DNA of 64,000 nt from Hydrogenophilales bacterium (GCA_016703155.1 JADJCP010000003.1:1-64000); one strand, 5' to 3'. Positions 9,282 through 18,043 are shown, numbered from the stretch's first letter. The notes: generated from the letters alone by a model not told the origin. Numbers and translations are program-made.

Positions 9282-9815
9282 ATGTCCCGAGTTGCTAAAA
9301 ATCCGGTGGCCGTCCCGGCTGGCGTAGAAGTCAAGCTGAGTGGCGATTCCATCGTCATGAAAGGCCCGATGGGCACGTTGACGCAGGCGTTCGGTGCCAA
9401 CGTTAGTGTTACGCATGCTGATGGTAATCTGCAGGTGGCCATGGCCAACGAAAGCCGCGCGGCACATGCCATGTCCGGTACGGTGCGCGCGCTTCTGGCC
9501 AATATGGTCGAGGGTGTGTCGAAAGGTTTCGAGAAAAAGCTGGCTCTGGTCGGTGTTGGTTATCGTGCCGCTGCGCAGGGAAACAAGCTGAATCTGAGCC
9601 TTGGCTTTTCCCATCCCGTTGAGCATGCAATGCCTGAGGGTGTGAAGGTTGAGACGCCGACGCAAACCGAAATCGTTATAAAAGGCGCCGATAAACAGCA
9701 GGTCGGTCAGGTCGCTGCCGACGTGCGTGCCTACCGTCCCCCCGAGCCCTACAAAGGCAAGGGTGTCCGCTATGTCGGCGAAGTCGTGGTCTTGAAAGAG
9801 ACCAAGAAGAAATAA
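9282..9815 (+). CDS. rplF: 50S ribosomal protein L6
   Basis: L6 supports the factor-binding site near the sarcin-ricin loop. The 177 residues begin MSRVAKNPVAVPAGVEVKLS and carry the two internally repeated folds, with LALVGVGYRAAAQGNKLNLS in the middle. The C-terminal signature is RPPEPYKGKGVRYVGE. Length is normal. Confidence 0.97.
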   Translation: MSRVAKNPVAVPAGVEVKLSGDSIVMKGPMGTLTQAFGANVSVTHADGNLQVAMANESRAAHAMSGTVRALLANMVEGVSKGFEKKLALVGVGYRAAAQGNKLNLSLGFSHPVEHAMPEGVKVETPTQTEIVIKGADKQQVGQVAADVRAYRPPEPYKGKGVRYVGEVVVLKETKKK

Positions 9816-9830
9816 CCTGGAGTCTAGACC

Positions 9831-10184
9831 ATGGACAAGAAGATCCGGCGTCTGCGCAGGGCGCGCAAAACCCGCGCCAAGATCGCGGAACTGGCTGTGG
9901 CGCGTTTGTGCGTACATCGCAGCAACTGCCACATTTACGCCCAAATTATCGATGCCAGCCAAGGGCGTGTTCTGGCTAGTGCCTCTACTCTCGACAAAGA
10001 GATGAGCGAGCAGATCAAGAACGGCGGTAATGCCGCCGCGGCGAAGATGATCGGCCAGCGTATCGCCGAAAAAGCCAAGCAGATTGGTGTCGAGCAGGTG
10101 GCGTTCGACCGCAGCGGTTTCGCCTACCACGGCCGGGTCAAGGCCCTGGCCGAGGCGGCCCGCGAGCACGGTCTTCAGTTCTAA
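9831..10184 (+). CDS. rplR: 50S ribosomal protein L18
   Basis: A 5S rRNA-binding protein of the central protuberance. The 117 residues start MDKKIRRLRRARKTRAKIAE, basic as expected for the RNA-binding tail, and end FDRSGFAYHGRVKALAEAAR plus EHGLQF. The spacing to rpsE is 15 nt. Confidence 0.97.
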   Translation: MDKKIRRLRRARKTRAKIAELAVARLCVHRSNCHIYAQIIDASQGRVLASASTLDKEMSEQIKNGGNAAAAKMIGQRIAEKAKQIGVEQVAFDRSGFAYHGRVKALAEAAREHGLQF

Positions 10185-10199
10185 CGCGAGGTCAAGAGA

Positions 10200-10712
10200 A
10201 TGGCTAAATTTGAGCAGCAGCAGGAAGACCGCGGCGACGGCCTGCGCGAAAAGATGATCTCCGTAAACCGTGTCACCAAGGTGGTGAAGGGTGGTCGGAT
10301 CCTGGGTTTCGCGGCGCTGACCGTGGTCGGCGATGGCGATGGTGGCATCGGCATGGGCAAGGGCAAGTCCCGTGAAGTGCCGGTCGCCGTACAAAAGGCG
10401 ATGGAAGAGGCGCGCCGCAAGCTGGCCAAGGTATCCCTGAAAAACGGTACCTTCCACCATTCGGTGATCGGCAAGCACGGAGCCTCAGTGGTGCTGATCC
10501 AGCCCGCCTCCGAAGGTACCGGCATCATCGCCGGCGGCGCCATGCGTGCTGTATTCGAGGTGATGGGCGTGACCAACGTACTGGCCAAGTGCATTGGTTC
10601 AACCAACCCCTATAACGTCGTGCGCGCCACCATCAACGGTCTGATGCAGATGAATACCCCGAGTGAAATTGCTGCCAAGCGCGGCAAGTCGGTCGCCGAG
10701 ATCCTGGAGTAA
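10200..10712 (+). CDS. rpsE: 30S ribosomal protein S5
   Basis: S5 lies at the mRNA entry and helps decoding accuracy. The 170 residues include the double-stranded-RNA-binding-like N domain with VNRVTKVVKGGRILGFAALT and GIGMGKGKSREVPVAVQKAM. The C-terminal domain has GIIAGGAMRAVFEVMGVTNV. It precedes rpmD by 3 nt. Confidence 0.97.
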   Translation: MAKFEQQQEDRGDGLREKMISVNRVTKVVKGGRILGFAALTVVGDGDGGIGMGKGKSREVPVAVQKAMEEARRKLAKVSLKNGTFHHSVIGKHGASVVLIQPASEGTGIIAGGAMRAVFEVMGVTNVLAKCIGSTNPYNVVRATINGLMQMNTPSEIAAKRGKSVAEILE

Positions 10713-10715
10713 GCC

Positions 10716-10907
10716 ATGAGCGACAACAACGGCAAAATCAAGGTCACCCTGATCAAGAGCCCAATTGGCACCAAGCAGGAGCACCGCGCCAGCGTGCGCG
10801 GGCTGGGCCTGCGCCGGATGCATCACAGCGTCACGGTCGAGGATACCCCGGCGGTGCGCGGCATTATCAACAGCGTGCGCTTCCTGGTTAAGAGCGAGGT
10901 AGTTTAA
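10716..10907 (+). CDS. rpmD: 50S ribosomal protein L30
   Basis: A small 50S protein of 63 residues, slightly longer than the E. coli form. The characteristic motif IKSPIGTKQEHRASVRGLGL RR-HH is present (residues about 13-36). Its TAA is directly followed by the rplO ATG with no gap. Confidence 0.96.
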   Translation: MSDNNGKIKVTLIKSPIGTKQEHRASVRGLGLRRMHHSVTVEDTPAVRGIINSVRFLVKSEVV

Positions 10908-11348
10908 ATGCAACTGAATACAATCAAACCGGGCGCAGGCAGCAAACATGCCCAGAAGCGCGTCGGGCGCGGTATCGGCTCCGGTCTGGGCAAGACGGCC
11001 GGTCGTGGTCACAAGGGCCAGAAGTCCCGTGCCGGTGGTTTCCACAAGGTCGGCTTCGAGGGCGGTCAGATGCCTTTGCAACGACGTTTGCCGAAACGTG
11101 GTTTCAAATCATTGGAAGCGAATTTCAAGGCTGAAGTACGCCTTTCGGATATCAATGCCTTGCCGATCGACACCATCGACATGCTGGTATTGAAGCAAGC
11201 CGGAATCGTGCCGCAACTGGCCAAGAACGTTCGCGTCATCCTGGCCGGCAAAATCGAAAAATCCGTCAAGCTGGTCGGCATCGCTGCGACCAAGGGCGCC
11301 AAGGCCGCCATTGAAGCGGCTGGCGGCAGTGTGGTTGTCGAGGCCTGA
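10908..11348 (+). CDS. rplO: 50S ribosomal protein L15
   Basis: A late-assembly 50S protein. The 146 residues begin MQLNTIKPGAGSKHAQKRVG and carry the glycine-rich GRGIGSGLGKTAGRGHKG and FEGGQMPLQRRLPKRGFKS signatures. It precedes secY by 13 nt, the conserved spc order. Confidence 0.97.
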   Translation: MQLNTIKPGAGSKHAQKRVGRGIGSGLGKTAGRGHKGQKSRAGGFHKVGFEGGQMPLQRRLPKRGFKSLEANFKAEVRLSDINALPIDTIDMLVLKQAGIVPQLAKNVRVILAGKIEKSVKLVGIAATKGAKAAIEAAGGSVVVEA

Positions 11349-11361
11349 GAGGACTATCACC

Positions 11362-12691
11362 TTGGCGACTCCCGGTAACGGCCTTTTCCAGATGTCCAAC
11401 AAGATGGGCGACCTCAAGCAGCGCTTGTGGTTCCTTCTTGGGGCGCTGGTTGTGTACCGCATTGGCTCGTTTGTTCCGGTCCCCGGCATCGACGCCAGCG
11501 TACTGGAGGAGCTATTCCGCAGTCAGCAGGGCGGTATCCTGGGCATGTTCAACATGTTCTCGGGCGGTGCTCTGTCGCGCTTCTCCATCTTCGCGCTCGG
11601 GATCATGCCGTATATCTCTTCCTCCATCATTGTGCAGTTGCTGACCACAGTGTCGCCGCAGTTGGAGGCCTTGAAGAAGGAAGGTGAGGCGGGACGACGC
11701 AAGATCACCCAATACACGCGCTATGGCGCATTGCTGTTGGCGGTTTTCCCAGGGCTTGGGCATCGCCATTGCACTGGAAGCTCAGCCTGGACTGGTGGTT
11801 GACCCTGGTCTGATGTTCCGCCTTACTGCCGTCGTAACCTTGGCCGCCGGTACGATATTCCTGATGTGGCTCGGTGAGCAGATAACCGAGCGTGGCCTGG
11901 GTAACGGCATCTCAATTATCATTTTTGCAGGTATTGCTGCCGGTCTGCCGCAGGCGATTGGTGGAACTCTCGAGTTGACACGTACCGGGGCATTCTCCAT
12001 TCCCTTGGTGCTGCTACTGTTTGTCGCGGCGTTGCTTGTTACGGCCTTGGTGGTGTTCGTCGAGCGCGGACAACGCAAGATACTTGTGAATTATGCCAAG
12101 CGCCAAGTCGGCAATAAAGTTTACGGTGGCCAGGCATCCCACCTGCCATTGAAGCTGAATATGGCTGGTGTGATACCGCCGATCTTCGCTTCATCCATCA
12201 TTCTTTTCCCGGCTACGCTGGCCAGCTGGTTTGGTGGTTCGCCCGGGATGTTCTGGCTGAAGGATATTGGTGCGGCGTTGTCGCCAGGTCAGCCGATCTA
12301 GGTACTGCTCTATATGGCAGCCATCATCTTTTTCTGCTTTTTCTACACCGCCCTGGTCTTTAATTCCAAGGAGACAGCGGATAACCTGAAGAAGAGTGGG
12401 GCCTTCGTCCCGGGTATACGTCCGGGTGAGCAAACGGCACGATATATTGACAAGATTTTGACCCGCTTGACCCTCGTCGGCGCAATCTACATCACCTTGG
12501 TGTGTCTGCTGCCGGAGTTTCTGATCGTCAAGTGGAATGTCCCATTCTACTTCGGTGGCACGTCACTACTGATTATTGTAGTCGTGGCGATGGACTTCAT
12601 GGCGCAGGTGCAGGCCTACATCATGACCCACCAATATGAGAGTTTGCTCAAGAAGACCAATTTCAAGGGTGGTAATTTCATCGCCAGGTGA
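11362..12691 (+). CDS. secY: Preprotein translocase subunit SecY, one frameshift and one stop
   Basis: The inner-membrane channel of the Sec translocon. The start is probably TTG 11362 (MATPGNGLFQMSNKMGDLKQ), 9 nt after a GAGAGG RBS; no ATG fits. Ten hydrophobic segments can be followed with PQLEALKKEGEAGRRKI, NGISIIIFAGI and GIRPGEQTARYIDKI. An extra C at about 11750 ('gttttcccag' for 'gttttccag') shifts the frame by +1. In the new frame a TAG at 12299-12301 replaces what should be a Tyr codon (QPLYVLLY region). The remainder reads on in that frame to 12691. Two defects in an essential single-copy gene point to sequence error. Confidence 0.9.
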
Positions 12692-12697
12692 GATGGG

Positions 12698-12916
12698 ATG
12701 AGCAAGGAAGACGTCATCCAGATGCAGGGTGAGGTTCTTGAGAATCTGCCCAATGCCAATTTCCGGGTGAAACTGGAAAACGGCCATGTGGTACTGAGTC
12801 ATGTATCCGGGAAGATGCGCATGCATTACATACGCATCCTGCCGGGAGATAAGGTGACAGTTGAACTGACGCCTTACGATTTGAGCCGCGCGCGTATCGT
12901 TTACCGCGCCAAGTAA
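12698..12916 (+). CDS. infA: Translation initiation factor IF-1
   Basis: IF-1 occupies the 30S A site during initiation. The 72 residues form one S1/OB domain: MSKEDVIQMQGEVLENLPNA, then HVSGKMRMHYIRILPGDKV and PYDLSRARIVYRAK. Location between secY and rpmJ is common in beta- and other proteobacteria. It is 6 nt from secY. Confidence 0.97.
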   Translation: MSKEDVIQMQGEVLENLPNANFRVKLENGHVVLSHVSGKMRMHYIRILPGDKVTVELTPYDLSRARIVYRAK

Positions 12917-12945
12917 TTGGTGAATAGAAAGAGAAGGAGCCGGCA

Positions 12946-13059
12946 ATGCGAGTTCAGGCATCGGTCAAGAAAATCTGCCGCAAGTGCAAGATCGTCAAGC
13001 GCAAGGGCGTGGTACGTGTCATTTGCAGCGAAGCGCGGCACAAGCAGCGTCAGGGCTAA
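12946..13059 (+). CDS. rpmJ: 50S ribosomal protein L36 (zinc-binding form)
   Basis: A 37-residue protein, MRVQASVKKICRKCKIVKRK followed by GVVRVICSEARHKQRQG. Cys11, Cys14, Cys27 and His32 form the zinc-ribbon set of the zinc-containing L36 type. A GAGAAGGAG RBS stands 7 nt before the ATG. It marks the end of the spc group; a fresh promoter follows before rpsM. Confidence 0.95.
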   Translation: MRVQASVKKICRKCKIVKRKGVVRVICSEARHKQRQG

Positions 13060-13078
13060 GTCAGCCTGGAATTACGAA

Positions 13079-13107
13079 TTGCCTTGAAGCAAAGGCTTTG
13101 TTATAAT
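13079..13107 (+). promoter_or_regulatory. Sigma-70 promoter before rpsM (alpha operon)
   Basis: TTGCCT (13079-13084), 17-bp spacer, perfect TATAAT (13102-13107), 30 nt before the rpsM ATG. It drives rpsM-rpsK-rpsD-rpoA-rplQ independently of the genes upstream. Confidence 0.78.
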
Positions 13108-13137
13108 TGTTAGTTTTCTGCACGACGGAGTTTTTAC

Positions 13138-13500
13138 ATGGCCCGTATCGCAGGGGTGAATATCCCGAACCACAAGCATGCCGTGATCGCCTTGACGTCG
13201 ATCTACGGTGTTGGTCGTACTCGCGCGCTGATGATCTGTGAGCAGGCTGGCGTCAACCCTTCCACGAAAATGAAGGATCTTGACGATTCCGTCGTCGACA
13301 AGCTGCGCGATGGTGTGGCCAAGTTCACGGTAGAAGGCGATCTGCGCCGCGAAATCACGATGAACATCAAGCGCCTCATGGATCTGGGCTGCTACCGTGG
13401 CGTTCGTCATCGTCGCGGCCTGCCGTTGCGCGGTCAGCGCACCCGGACCAACGCCCGTACCCGCAAGGGCCCGCGTCGTCAGATGCAAGTTAAAAAGTGA
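13138..13500 (+). CDS. rpsM: 30S ribosomal protein S13
   Basis: S13 is a 30S head protein that contacts P-site tRNA and L5. The 120 residues open MARIAGVNIPNHKHAVIALT with the helix-two-turn-helix segment after it. The C-terminal signature is YRGVRHRRGLPLRGQRTRTN. It is the first gene of the alpha operon, directly behind a promoter. Confidence 0.97.
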   Translation: MARIAGVNIPNHKHAVIALTSIYGVGRTRALMICEQAGVNPSTKMKDLDDSVVDKLRDGVAKFTVEGDLRREITMNIKRLMDLGCYRGVRHRRGLPLRGQRTRTNARTRKGPRRQMQVKK

Positions 13501-13515
13501 TAGCAGGTAAAAGAC

Positions 13516-13908
13516 ATGGCTAAGGCAAATGCCGCGCGTGCGCGGAAAAAAGTCAAGAAGAGCGTAGCGGACGCAATCGCGCACATCCACGCCTCTTTCA
13601 ACAATACCATCGTCACCATCACCGACCGACAGGGTAATGCCTTGTCTTGGGCGACGGCAGGCGGCGCGGGCTTCAAGGGCTCGCGTAAAAGCACGCCGTT
13701 CGCCGCGCAGGTGGCCGCCGAGAATGCCGGCAAGATGGCCCTTGAATACGGTGTCAAGAACGTCGAAGTGCGTATCAAGGGTCCCGGTCCCGGCCGTGAT
13801 TCCACCGTCCGCGCCTTGAACGGCCTCGGCTTCAAAATTACCAGCCTCTCGGATGTGACCCCCATGCCGCACAACGGCTGCCGTCCTCCGAAGAAGCGTC
13901 GTGTTTGA
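13516..13908 (+). CDS. rpsK: 30S ribosomal protein S11
   Basis: A platform protein next to the E site. The 130 residues contain HIHASFNNTIVTITDRQGNA, GFKGSRKSTPFAAQVAAENA and the C-terminal DVTPMPHNGCRPPKKRRV. The 16-nt gap to rpsD holds a TAGGAG RBS. Confidence 0.97.
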   Translation: MAKANAARARKKVKKSVADAIAHIHASFNNTIVTITDRQGNALSWATAGGAGFKGSRKSTPFAAQVAAENAGKMALEYGVKNVEVRIKGPGPGRDSTVRALNGLGFKITSLSDVTPMPHNGCRPPKKRRV

Positions 13909-13924
13909 TTATTAGGAGTGCACC

Positions 13925-14551
13925 GTGGCTCGTAACACCGACCCGAAATGCCGTCAATGCCGCCGCGAGAAAGAGAAACTCTTTCTCAAGGGTGAAAAAT
14001 GCATGACCGATAAATGCTCGATCGAGCGCCGTAACCAGGCTCCCGGCCAGCATGGCGCCAAGCAAGCGCGTATCTCTGACTATGGCGTGCAGTTGCGTGA
14101 AAAGCAGAAGATCCGTCGTATCTACGGGGTCCTGGAAAGCCAGTTCCGGCTGACCTACAAGGCCGCGGTGCGCCGCAAGGGTGTGGCCGGCGAGAACCTG
14201 CTGCAGCAGCTCGAAAGCCGTCTCGACAGCGTCGCCTTCCGCATGGGCTTTGGTGCTTCGCGCCAGGAATCACGTCAGGTCGTGCGTCATAACGGCATTC
14301 TGGTCAATGGCCGTCGCGTCAACATTCCGTCTTACCAGGTCAAGCCGGGTGATGTCGTCGAGGTCGCCGCGCACGCCAAGAACCACCTGCGCGTCAAGGC
14401 GGCCATCGAGGCGGCTGAAGGCCGCGGTTTCCCTGAATGGGTCGAGGTCGACGCGAAGGCCATGAAGGGCACCTACAAGGCTCGCCCGCAGCGCGCCGAA
14501 CTGCCCGCCACGATCAATGAATCCCTCGTGATTGAGCTTTACTCCAAGTAA
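13925..14551 (+). CDS. rpsD: 30S ribosomal protein S4 (zinc-finger variant)
   Basis: S4 initiates 30S assembly and, in E. coli, represses the alpha operon. The GTG start gives MARNTDPKCRQCRREKEKLF, 208 residues. Four cysteines, C9, C12, C26 and C31, match the zinc-binding class of S4; the E. coli protein lacks this set. The S4 RNA-binding domain (LESRLDSVAFRMGFGASRQE to about residue 150) follows. A TAGGAG lies just before GTG. Together with the zinc form of L36 this raises the ribosomal zinc demand. Confidence 0.96.
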   Translation: MARNTDPKCRQCRREKEKLFLKGEKCMTDKCSIERRNQAPGQHGAKQARISDYGVQLREKQKIRRIYGVLESQFRLTYKAAVRRKGVAGENLLQQLESRLDSVAFRMGFGASRQESRQVVRHNGILVNGRRVNIPSYQVKPGDVVEVAAHAKNHLRVKAAIEAAEGRGFPEWVEVDAKAMKGTYKARPQRAELPATINESLVIELYSK

Positions 14552-14579
14552 TCGCACGGCCATTTGAAGGATATGCACT

Positions 14580-15569
14580 ATGTCTAATACCGGTGATCTG
14601 CTGAAGCCCCGCATTGTCGAGGTCAACAGCATTTCCCCGCGCCAGGCGCGCATCACGCTCGAACCGTTCGAGCGTGGCTATGGCCACACGCTGGGTAATG
14701 CCCTGCGCCGTATCCTTTTGTCCTCCATGCAGGGCTACGCCCCGACCGAAGTGAAGATCTCCGGTGTGGTGCATGAGTACTCGGCGCTGGAAGGTGTACA
14801 GGAAGATGTCGTCGACATCCTGCTGAACCTCAAAGGTTTGGCCATCAAGTTGAATAACCGTCAGGAAGCGCTGCTTCAGGTCAGCCGTGATAGCGAAGGT
14901 GTGGTCACCGCGGGTGATATGAATGCCGGCCACGATGTCGACATCCTGAATCCTGATCATGTGATCGCTCATGTCACCAAGGGCGGCAAACTCGATATGG
15001 AGATCAAGATCGAGGCCGGCCGTGGTTATGTTCCCGCCAGCGTGCGCTTGAGCAAGGACGATGAGACCCGTACCGTCGGCGCCATCATGATGGATGCGCT
15101 GTACAGCCCGGTGAAAAAAGTCAGTTTCAGCGTCGAGAGCGCTCGTGTCGAGCAGCGCACCGATCTGGACAAGTTGATCCTCGAGATCGAAACCAACGGT
15201 ATCATCGAGCCTGAAGAAGCGGTGCGTAACGCTGCGCGTCTACTCATCGAACAACTCAGTCCGTTCGCCGATCTGAAGGGCGTGACCTTGCCCAGCGAAC
15301 AGCCCAAGCAGATGGGGCCGCAAATCGATCCGATCCTGATGCGTCCGGTGGATGAATTGGAACTGACGGTTCGTTCGGCCAACTGCCTGAAGGCGGAGAA
15401 TATTTATTACATCGGTGATCTGATCCAGCGCACCGAGACTGAATTGTTGAAGACCCCGAACCTGGGCCGCAAATCCTTGAATGAAATCAAGGAAGTGCTT
15501 GCCGCCCGCGGACTCACCTTGGGCATGAAGCTGGAAAATTGGCCGCCCATGGGTCTCGACAAGCCCTAA
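14580..15569 (+). CDS. rpoA: RNA polymerase alpha subunit
   Basis: The alpha subunit nucleates core polymerase assembly and contacts UP elements and activators. The 329 residues are the family standard. The N-terminal domain has ITLEPFERGYGHTLGNALRR and the dimer/assembly region. After a linker near residue 235 the C-terminal domain shows ELELTVRSANCLKAENIYYI and TPNLGRKSLNEIKEVLAARG. It sits between rpsD and rplQ as usual. Confidence 0.98.
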   Translation: MSNTGDLLKPRIVEVNSISPRQARITLEPFERGYGHTLGNALRRILLSSMQGYAPTEVKISGVVHEYSALEGVQEDVVDILLNLKGLAIKLNNRQEALLQVSRDSEGVVTAGDMNAGHDVDILNPDHVIAHVTKGGKLDMEIKIEAGRGYVPASVRLSKDDETRTVGAIMMDALYSPVKKVSFSVESARVEQRTDLDKLILEIETNGIIEPEEAVRNAARLLIEQLSPFADLKGVTLPSEQPKQMGPQIDPILMRPVDELELTVRSANCLKAENIYYIGDLIQRTETELLKTPNLGRKSLNEIKEVLAARGLTLGMKLENWPPMGLDKP

Positions 15570-15589
15570 CCGTATCGAGGTAAGAAAAA

Positions 15590-15973
15590 ATGCGTCATCG
15601 CCAGTCCAATCGGAAACTGAACCGCACCACCAGCCACCGTCTGGCTATGCTGCGCAACCTGTCCAACTCACTGCTCAAGCATGAAGTGATCAAGACTACC
15701 CTGCCCAAGGCGAAGGAACTGCGCCGTGTGGTCGAGCCGCTGATCACACTCGGCAAGACCCCGACGCTGTCCAACCGGCGTTTGGCCTTTGATCGCCTGC
15801 GTGACCGCGACATGGTGGTCAAACTTTTCGACGATCTGGGCCCGCGTTTTCAGAAGCGCCCCGGTGGCTATGTCCGCATCCTGAAGTTCGGCTTCCGTGT
15901 CGGCGACAACGCGCCGATGGCATTGGTCGAACTGGTAGACCGCGCACCGGAACACGCCGAACAGTCTACCTGA
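15590..15973 (+). CDS. rplQ: 50S ribosomal protein L17
   Basis: Last gene of the alpha operon, 127 residues. It begins MRHRQSNRKLNRTTSHRLAM with the family motif LLKHEVIKTTLPKAKELRRV and the region GGYVRILKFGFRVGDNAPMA. A strong terminator starts 21 nt after the stop codon. Confidence 0.97.
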   Translation: MRHRQSNRKLNRTTSHRLAMLRNLSNSLLKHEVIKTTLPKAKELRRVVEPLITLGKTPTLSNRRLAFDRLRDRDMVVKLFDDLGPRFQKRPGGYVRILKFGFRVGDNAPMALVELVDRAPEHAEQST

Positions 15974-15993
15974 GGGTCGAACGCGTGGATCGA

Positions 15994-16020
15994 AGAGCCG
16001 GCAAGCCGGCTCTTTTTGTT
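15994..16020 (+). terminator. Intrinsic terminator of the alpha operon
   Basis: AGAGCCGGC (15994-16002) pairs perfectly with GCCGGCTCT (16005-16013) and is followed by TTTTGTTTG. It closes the ribosomal protein region. Confidence 0.9.
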
Positions 16021-16059
16021 TGCAGCATGGGCAAGCCAGTTCACTTACACTGAATCACC

Positions 16060-16806
16060 ATGCTCATACTGTTTACAGACTACGGTGCAAGCGACCCCTA
16101 CGTCGGCCAGATCAAGGCGGTGCTGCATTGCGATGCCCCGGGTATTGCTGTAGTTGATCTGTTGCATACCGTGCCAAATTACAACGCGCACGCCGGGGGA
16201 CATTTGTTGGCTGCACTCGCCAAGTCATTTCCCGTTGGCAGCGTGTTCCTTTGCGTGATCGATCCGGGTGTCGGGGGTGACAGAGCCGCCCTGGTCGTCG
16301 AGGTTGATGGACGCTATTACGTTGGCCCGGATAACGGGCTGCTGTCCGTGATTGCCCAGCGCGCCGGACAGTGTCGGGTTTGGGGTATCGACTGGCGACC
16401 GGACACTCTTTCCGATACCTTCCATGGTCGGGATGTATTCGCACCCGTAGCCGCACGCCTTGCGACCACCGGCTTGCCCATGGAGTGGCTTTCTGAAGCT
16501 GGACTGGCGGTCTCATTCGACATGGCCGATCTGCCGCGTGTTATCTACATCGACCACTATGGCAATGCCTGGACGGGGGTTCGTGGTGGCCTGCTGGACC
16601 GGGATGCGAAGTTGCGAATCCGTGACCGCGAACTTGTCTATCGTCGGACATTTGTCGAGGCAGAAAAGGGCCAGCCATTCTGGTATGTGAATAGCGTCGG
16701 CCTGATAGAGATCGCGGCGAATCGCAGTTCCGCTACCGAACTCCTGGGGTTGGCCATAGGTGATATGGTCAGGTTATCAGGATCGCCCGATAGTCGTTTA
16801 CATTAG
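16060..16806 (+). CDS. SAM hydrolase (DUF62, SAM hydroxide adenosyltransferase family)
   Basis: Predicted to hydrolyse S-adenosylmethionine to adenosine and methionine, as known for the chlorinase/fluorinase-like DUF62 family. The 248 residues begin MLILFTDYGASDPYVGQIKA (Asp near residue 7 in the FTDYG motif). They carry the family signatures VIDPGVGG, YYVGPDNGLLS and TFHGRDVFAPVAA in the N-terminal domain, then a C-terminal beta domain from about residue 165. It is a single-gene unit; its 3' end overlaps the convergent glycerate kinase gene by 38 bp. The physiological role of the family remains poorly defined. Confidence 0.88.
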   Translation: MLILFTDYGASDPYVGQIKAVLHCDAPGIAVVDLLHTVPNYNAHAGGHLLAALAKSFPVGSVFLCVIDPGVGGDRAALVVEVDGRYYVGPDNGLLSVIAQRAGQCRVWGIDWRPDTLSDTFHGRDVFAPVAARLATTGLPMEWLSEAGLAVSFDMADLPRVIYIDHYGNAWTGVRGGLLDRDAKLRIRDRELVYRRTFVEAEKGQPFWYVNSVGLIEIAANRSSATELLGLAIGDMVRLSGSPDSRLH

Positions 16807-18043
16807 TCTGGGTCGCCCCTGTGGAAACGAGGGCACCAAGCGCTTTGAAATAGTTGTAGGCATCATTCCTGGCGAGATAATCCGCGGCGTCGAGATTTAA
16901 CGAGCGAGCTCGCTGCCAATGTTCGGGGCTGATCCATGCCCCGGCGTTGTCCTCGTTCCCATCAATGCCATCGGTATCCGCTGCCAGGGCGTAAATGCCC
17001 GGCATACCCTCCAGATGCAGCGTCAGGCTTAAAAGGTACTCGGTATTTCTGCCTCCTCGGCCGCTGCCCTTTACCTTGACCCGCGTTTCACCTCCGGAAA
17101 GCAGTACAACAGGGCGAGGCCAGGGTGAGTTCATCCCAATACAGCGCTTGACCAGCGTGGCATGCTCGCGACCTACAATGTGCGCCTCGGCCTCCACTTC
17201 TGTACTCAGTACGATGGCAGGGATTCCGTTACGCTGAAAAAAGGCCGAAGCCGCTTCAAAAGCCGTTTTCGCCGTGGCTATGATGCGTGTCTGCACATGG
17301 TTGAAGCATGCCTCACCGGGTTTCAAGGTCTCCTGATGTCTGCCACGGCTGCCCTCATGGAGAAACGTCAGAATCGCAGTCGAAGCGTCTACCGACCATC
17401 TATCGAGGATTGCGATACAGTCTGAGTAGGTGCTCGGGTCCGGTGCGAATGGGCCCGAGGCGATGACCGCCGGATCGTCCCCGACAACATCGGAAATGAT
17501 CAGCACCCTGGCCGGAGCCTGGCAAGCCGCGGCAAGCTTGCCACCCAAGGTTCGCGACAGATGTTTTCTGACACAGTTGATTTCGGCAATGGGCGCGCCA
17601 GAAAGCAATAGCGTGTGTGTTACAGACTGTATGTCGGCCAAGCGCAGACTAGCCTCGGGCAGCGTCAGCAAACTCGATCCTCCCCCGGAGAGCAGCGCCA
17701 GGACGCTATCGTCGGAGCGCGCATTGGCGACGAGTTTCAGCATCCGGGCACTCCCATCCATGCCGAGTGCGTCCGGCAAGGGGTGTCCAGCCTCGACGAC
17801 TTCAATGCGCTGGGTCGCCGCCCCATGGCCATGGCGAGTCAACACCAGGCCGCGGATCGGCGCATCTGCGGGCCAGTGTCGCTCAACCGTGGCGGCCATG
17901 GCGGCGGCGGCTTTGCCGGCACCGATGACGTAGAGCGTGCCAAGCGGTACGTTCGGTAGGTGACATGGCATAACGGCTTCTGCCTGCACCGCGCTGATGG
18001 CGCCGTGAAACGAATCAAGCAGAAGCTGTATGGGGCGGTTCAT
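16769..18043 (-). CDS. Glycerate kinase (GckA/TtuD, MOFRL type)
   Basis: Phosphorylates glycerate (2-phosphoglycerate-forming in the family) and so feeds it into glycolysis. The 424 residues show the two-domain MOFRL layout. The N-terminal part has VIGAGKAAAAMA (about 38-50), LLSGGGSSLLTLPEA (about 120) and ISDVVGDDPAVIASGPFAPD (about 185). The C-terminal part has VLLSGGETRVKVKGSGRGGR and ADTDGIDG. Its probable pathway partners, a GlxR-like reductase and a hydroxyacid dehydrogenase, lie 15 kb away at 32286-34192. It converges on the SAM hydrolase gene with overlapping 3' ends. Confidence 0.9.
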   Translation of the reverse strand: MNRPIQLLLDSFHGAISAVQAEAVMPCHLPNVPLGTLYVIGAGKAAAAMAATVERHWPADAPIRGLVLTRHGHGAATQRIEVVEAGHPLPDALGMDGSARMLKLVANARSDDSVLALLSGGGSSLLTLPEASLRLADIQSVTHTLLLSGAPIAEINCVRKHLSRTLGGKLAAACQAPARVLIISDVVGDDPAVIASGPFAPDPSTYSDCIAILDRWSVDASTAILTFLHEGSRGRHQETLKPGEACFNHVQTRIIATAKTAFEAASAFFQRNGIPAIVLSTEVEAEAHIVGREHATLVKRCIGMNSPWPRPVVLLSGGETRVKVKGSGRGGRNTEYLLSLTLHLEGMPGIYALAADTDGIDGNEDNAGAWISPEHWQRARSLNLDAADYLARNDAYNYFKALGALVSTGATQTNVNDYRAILIT

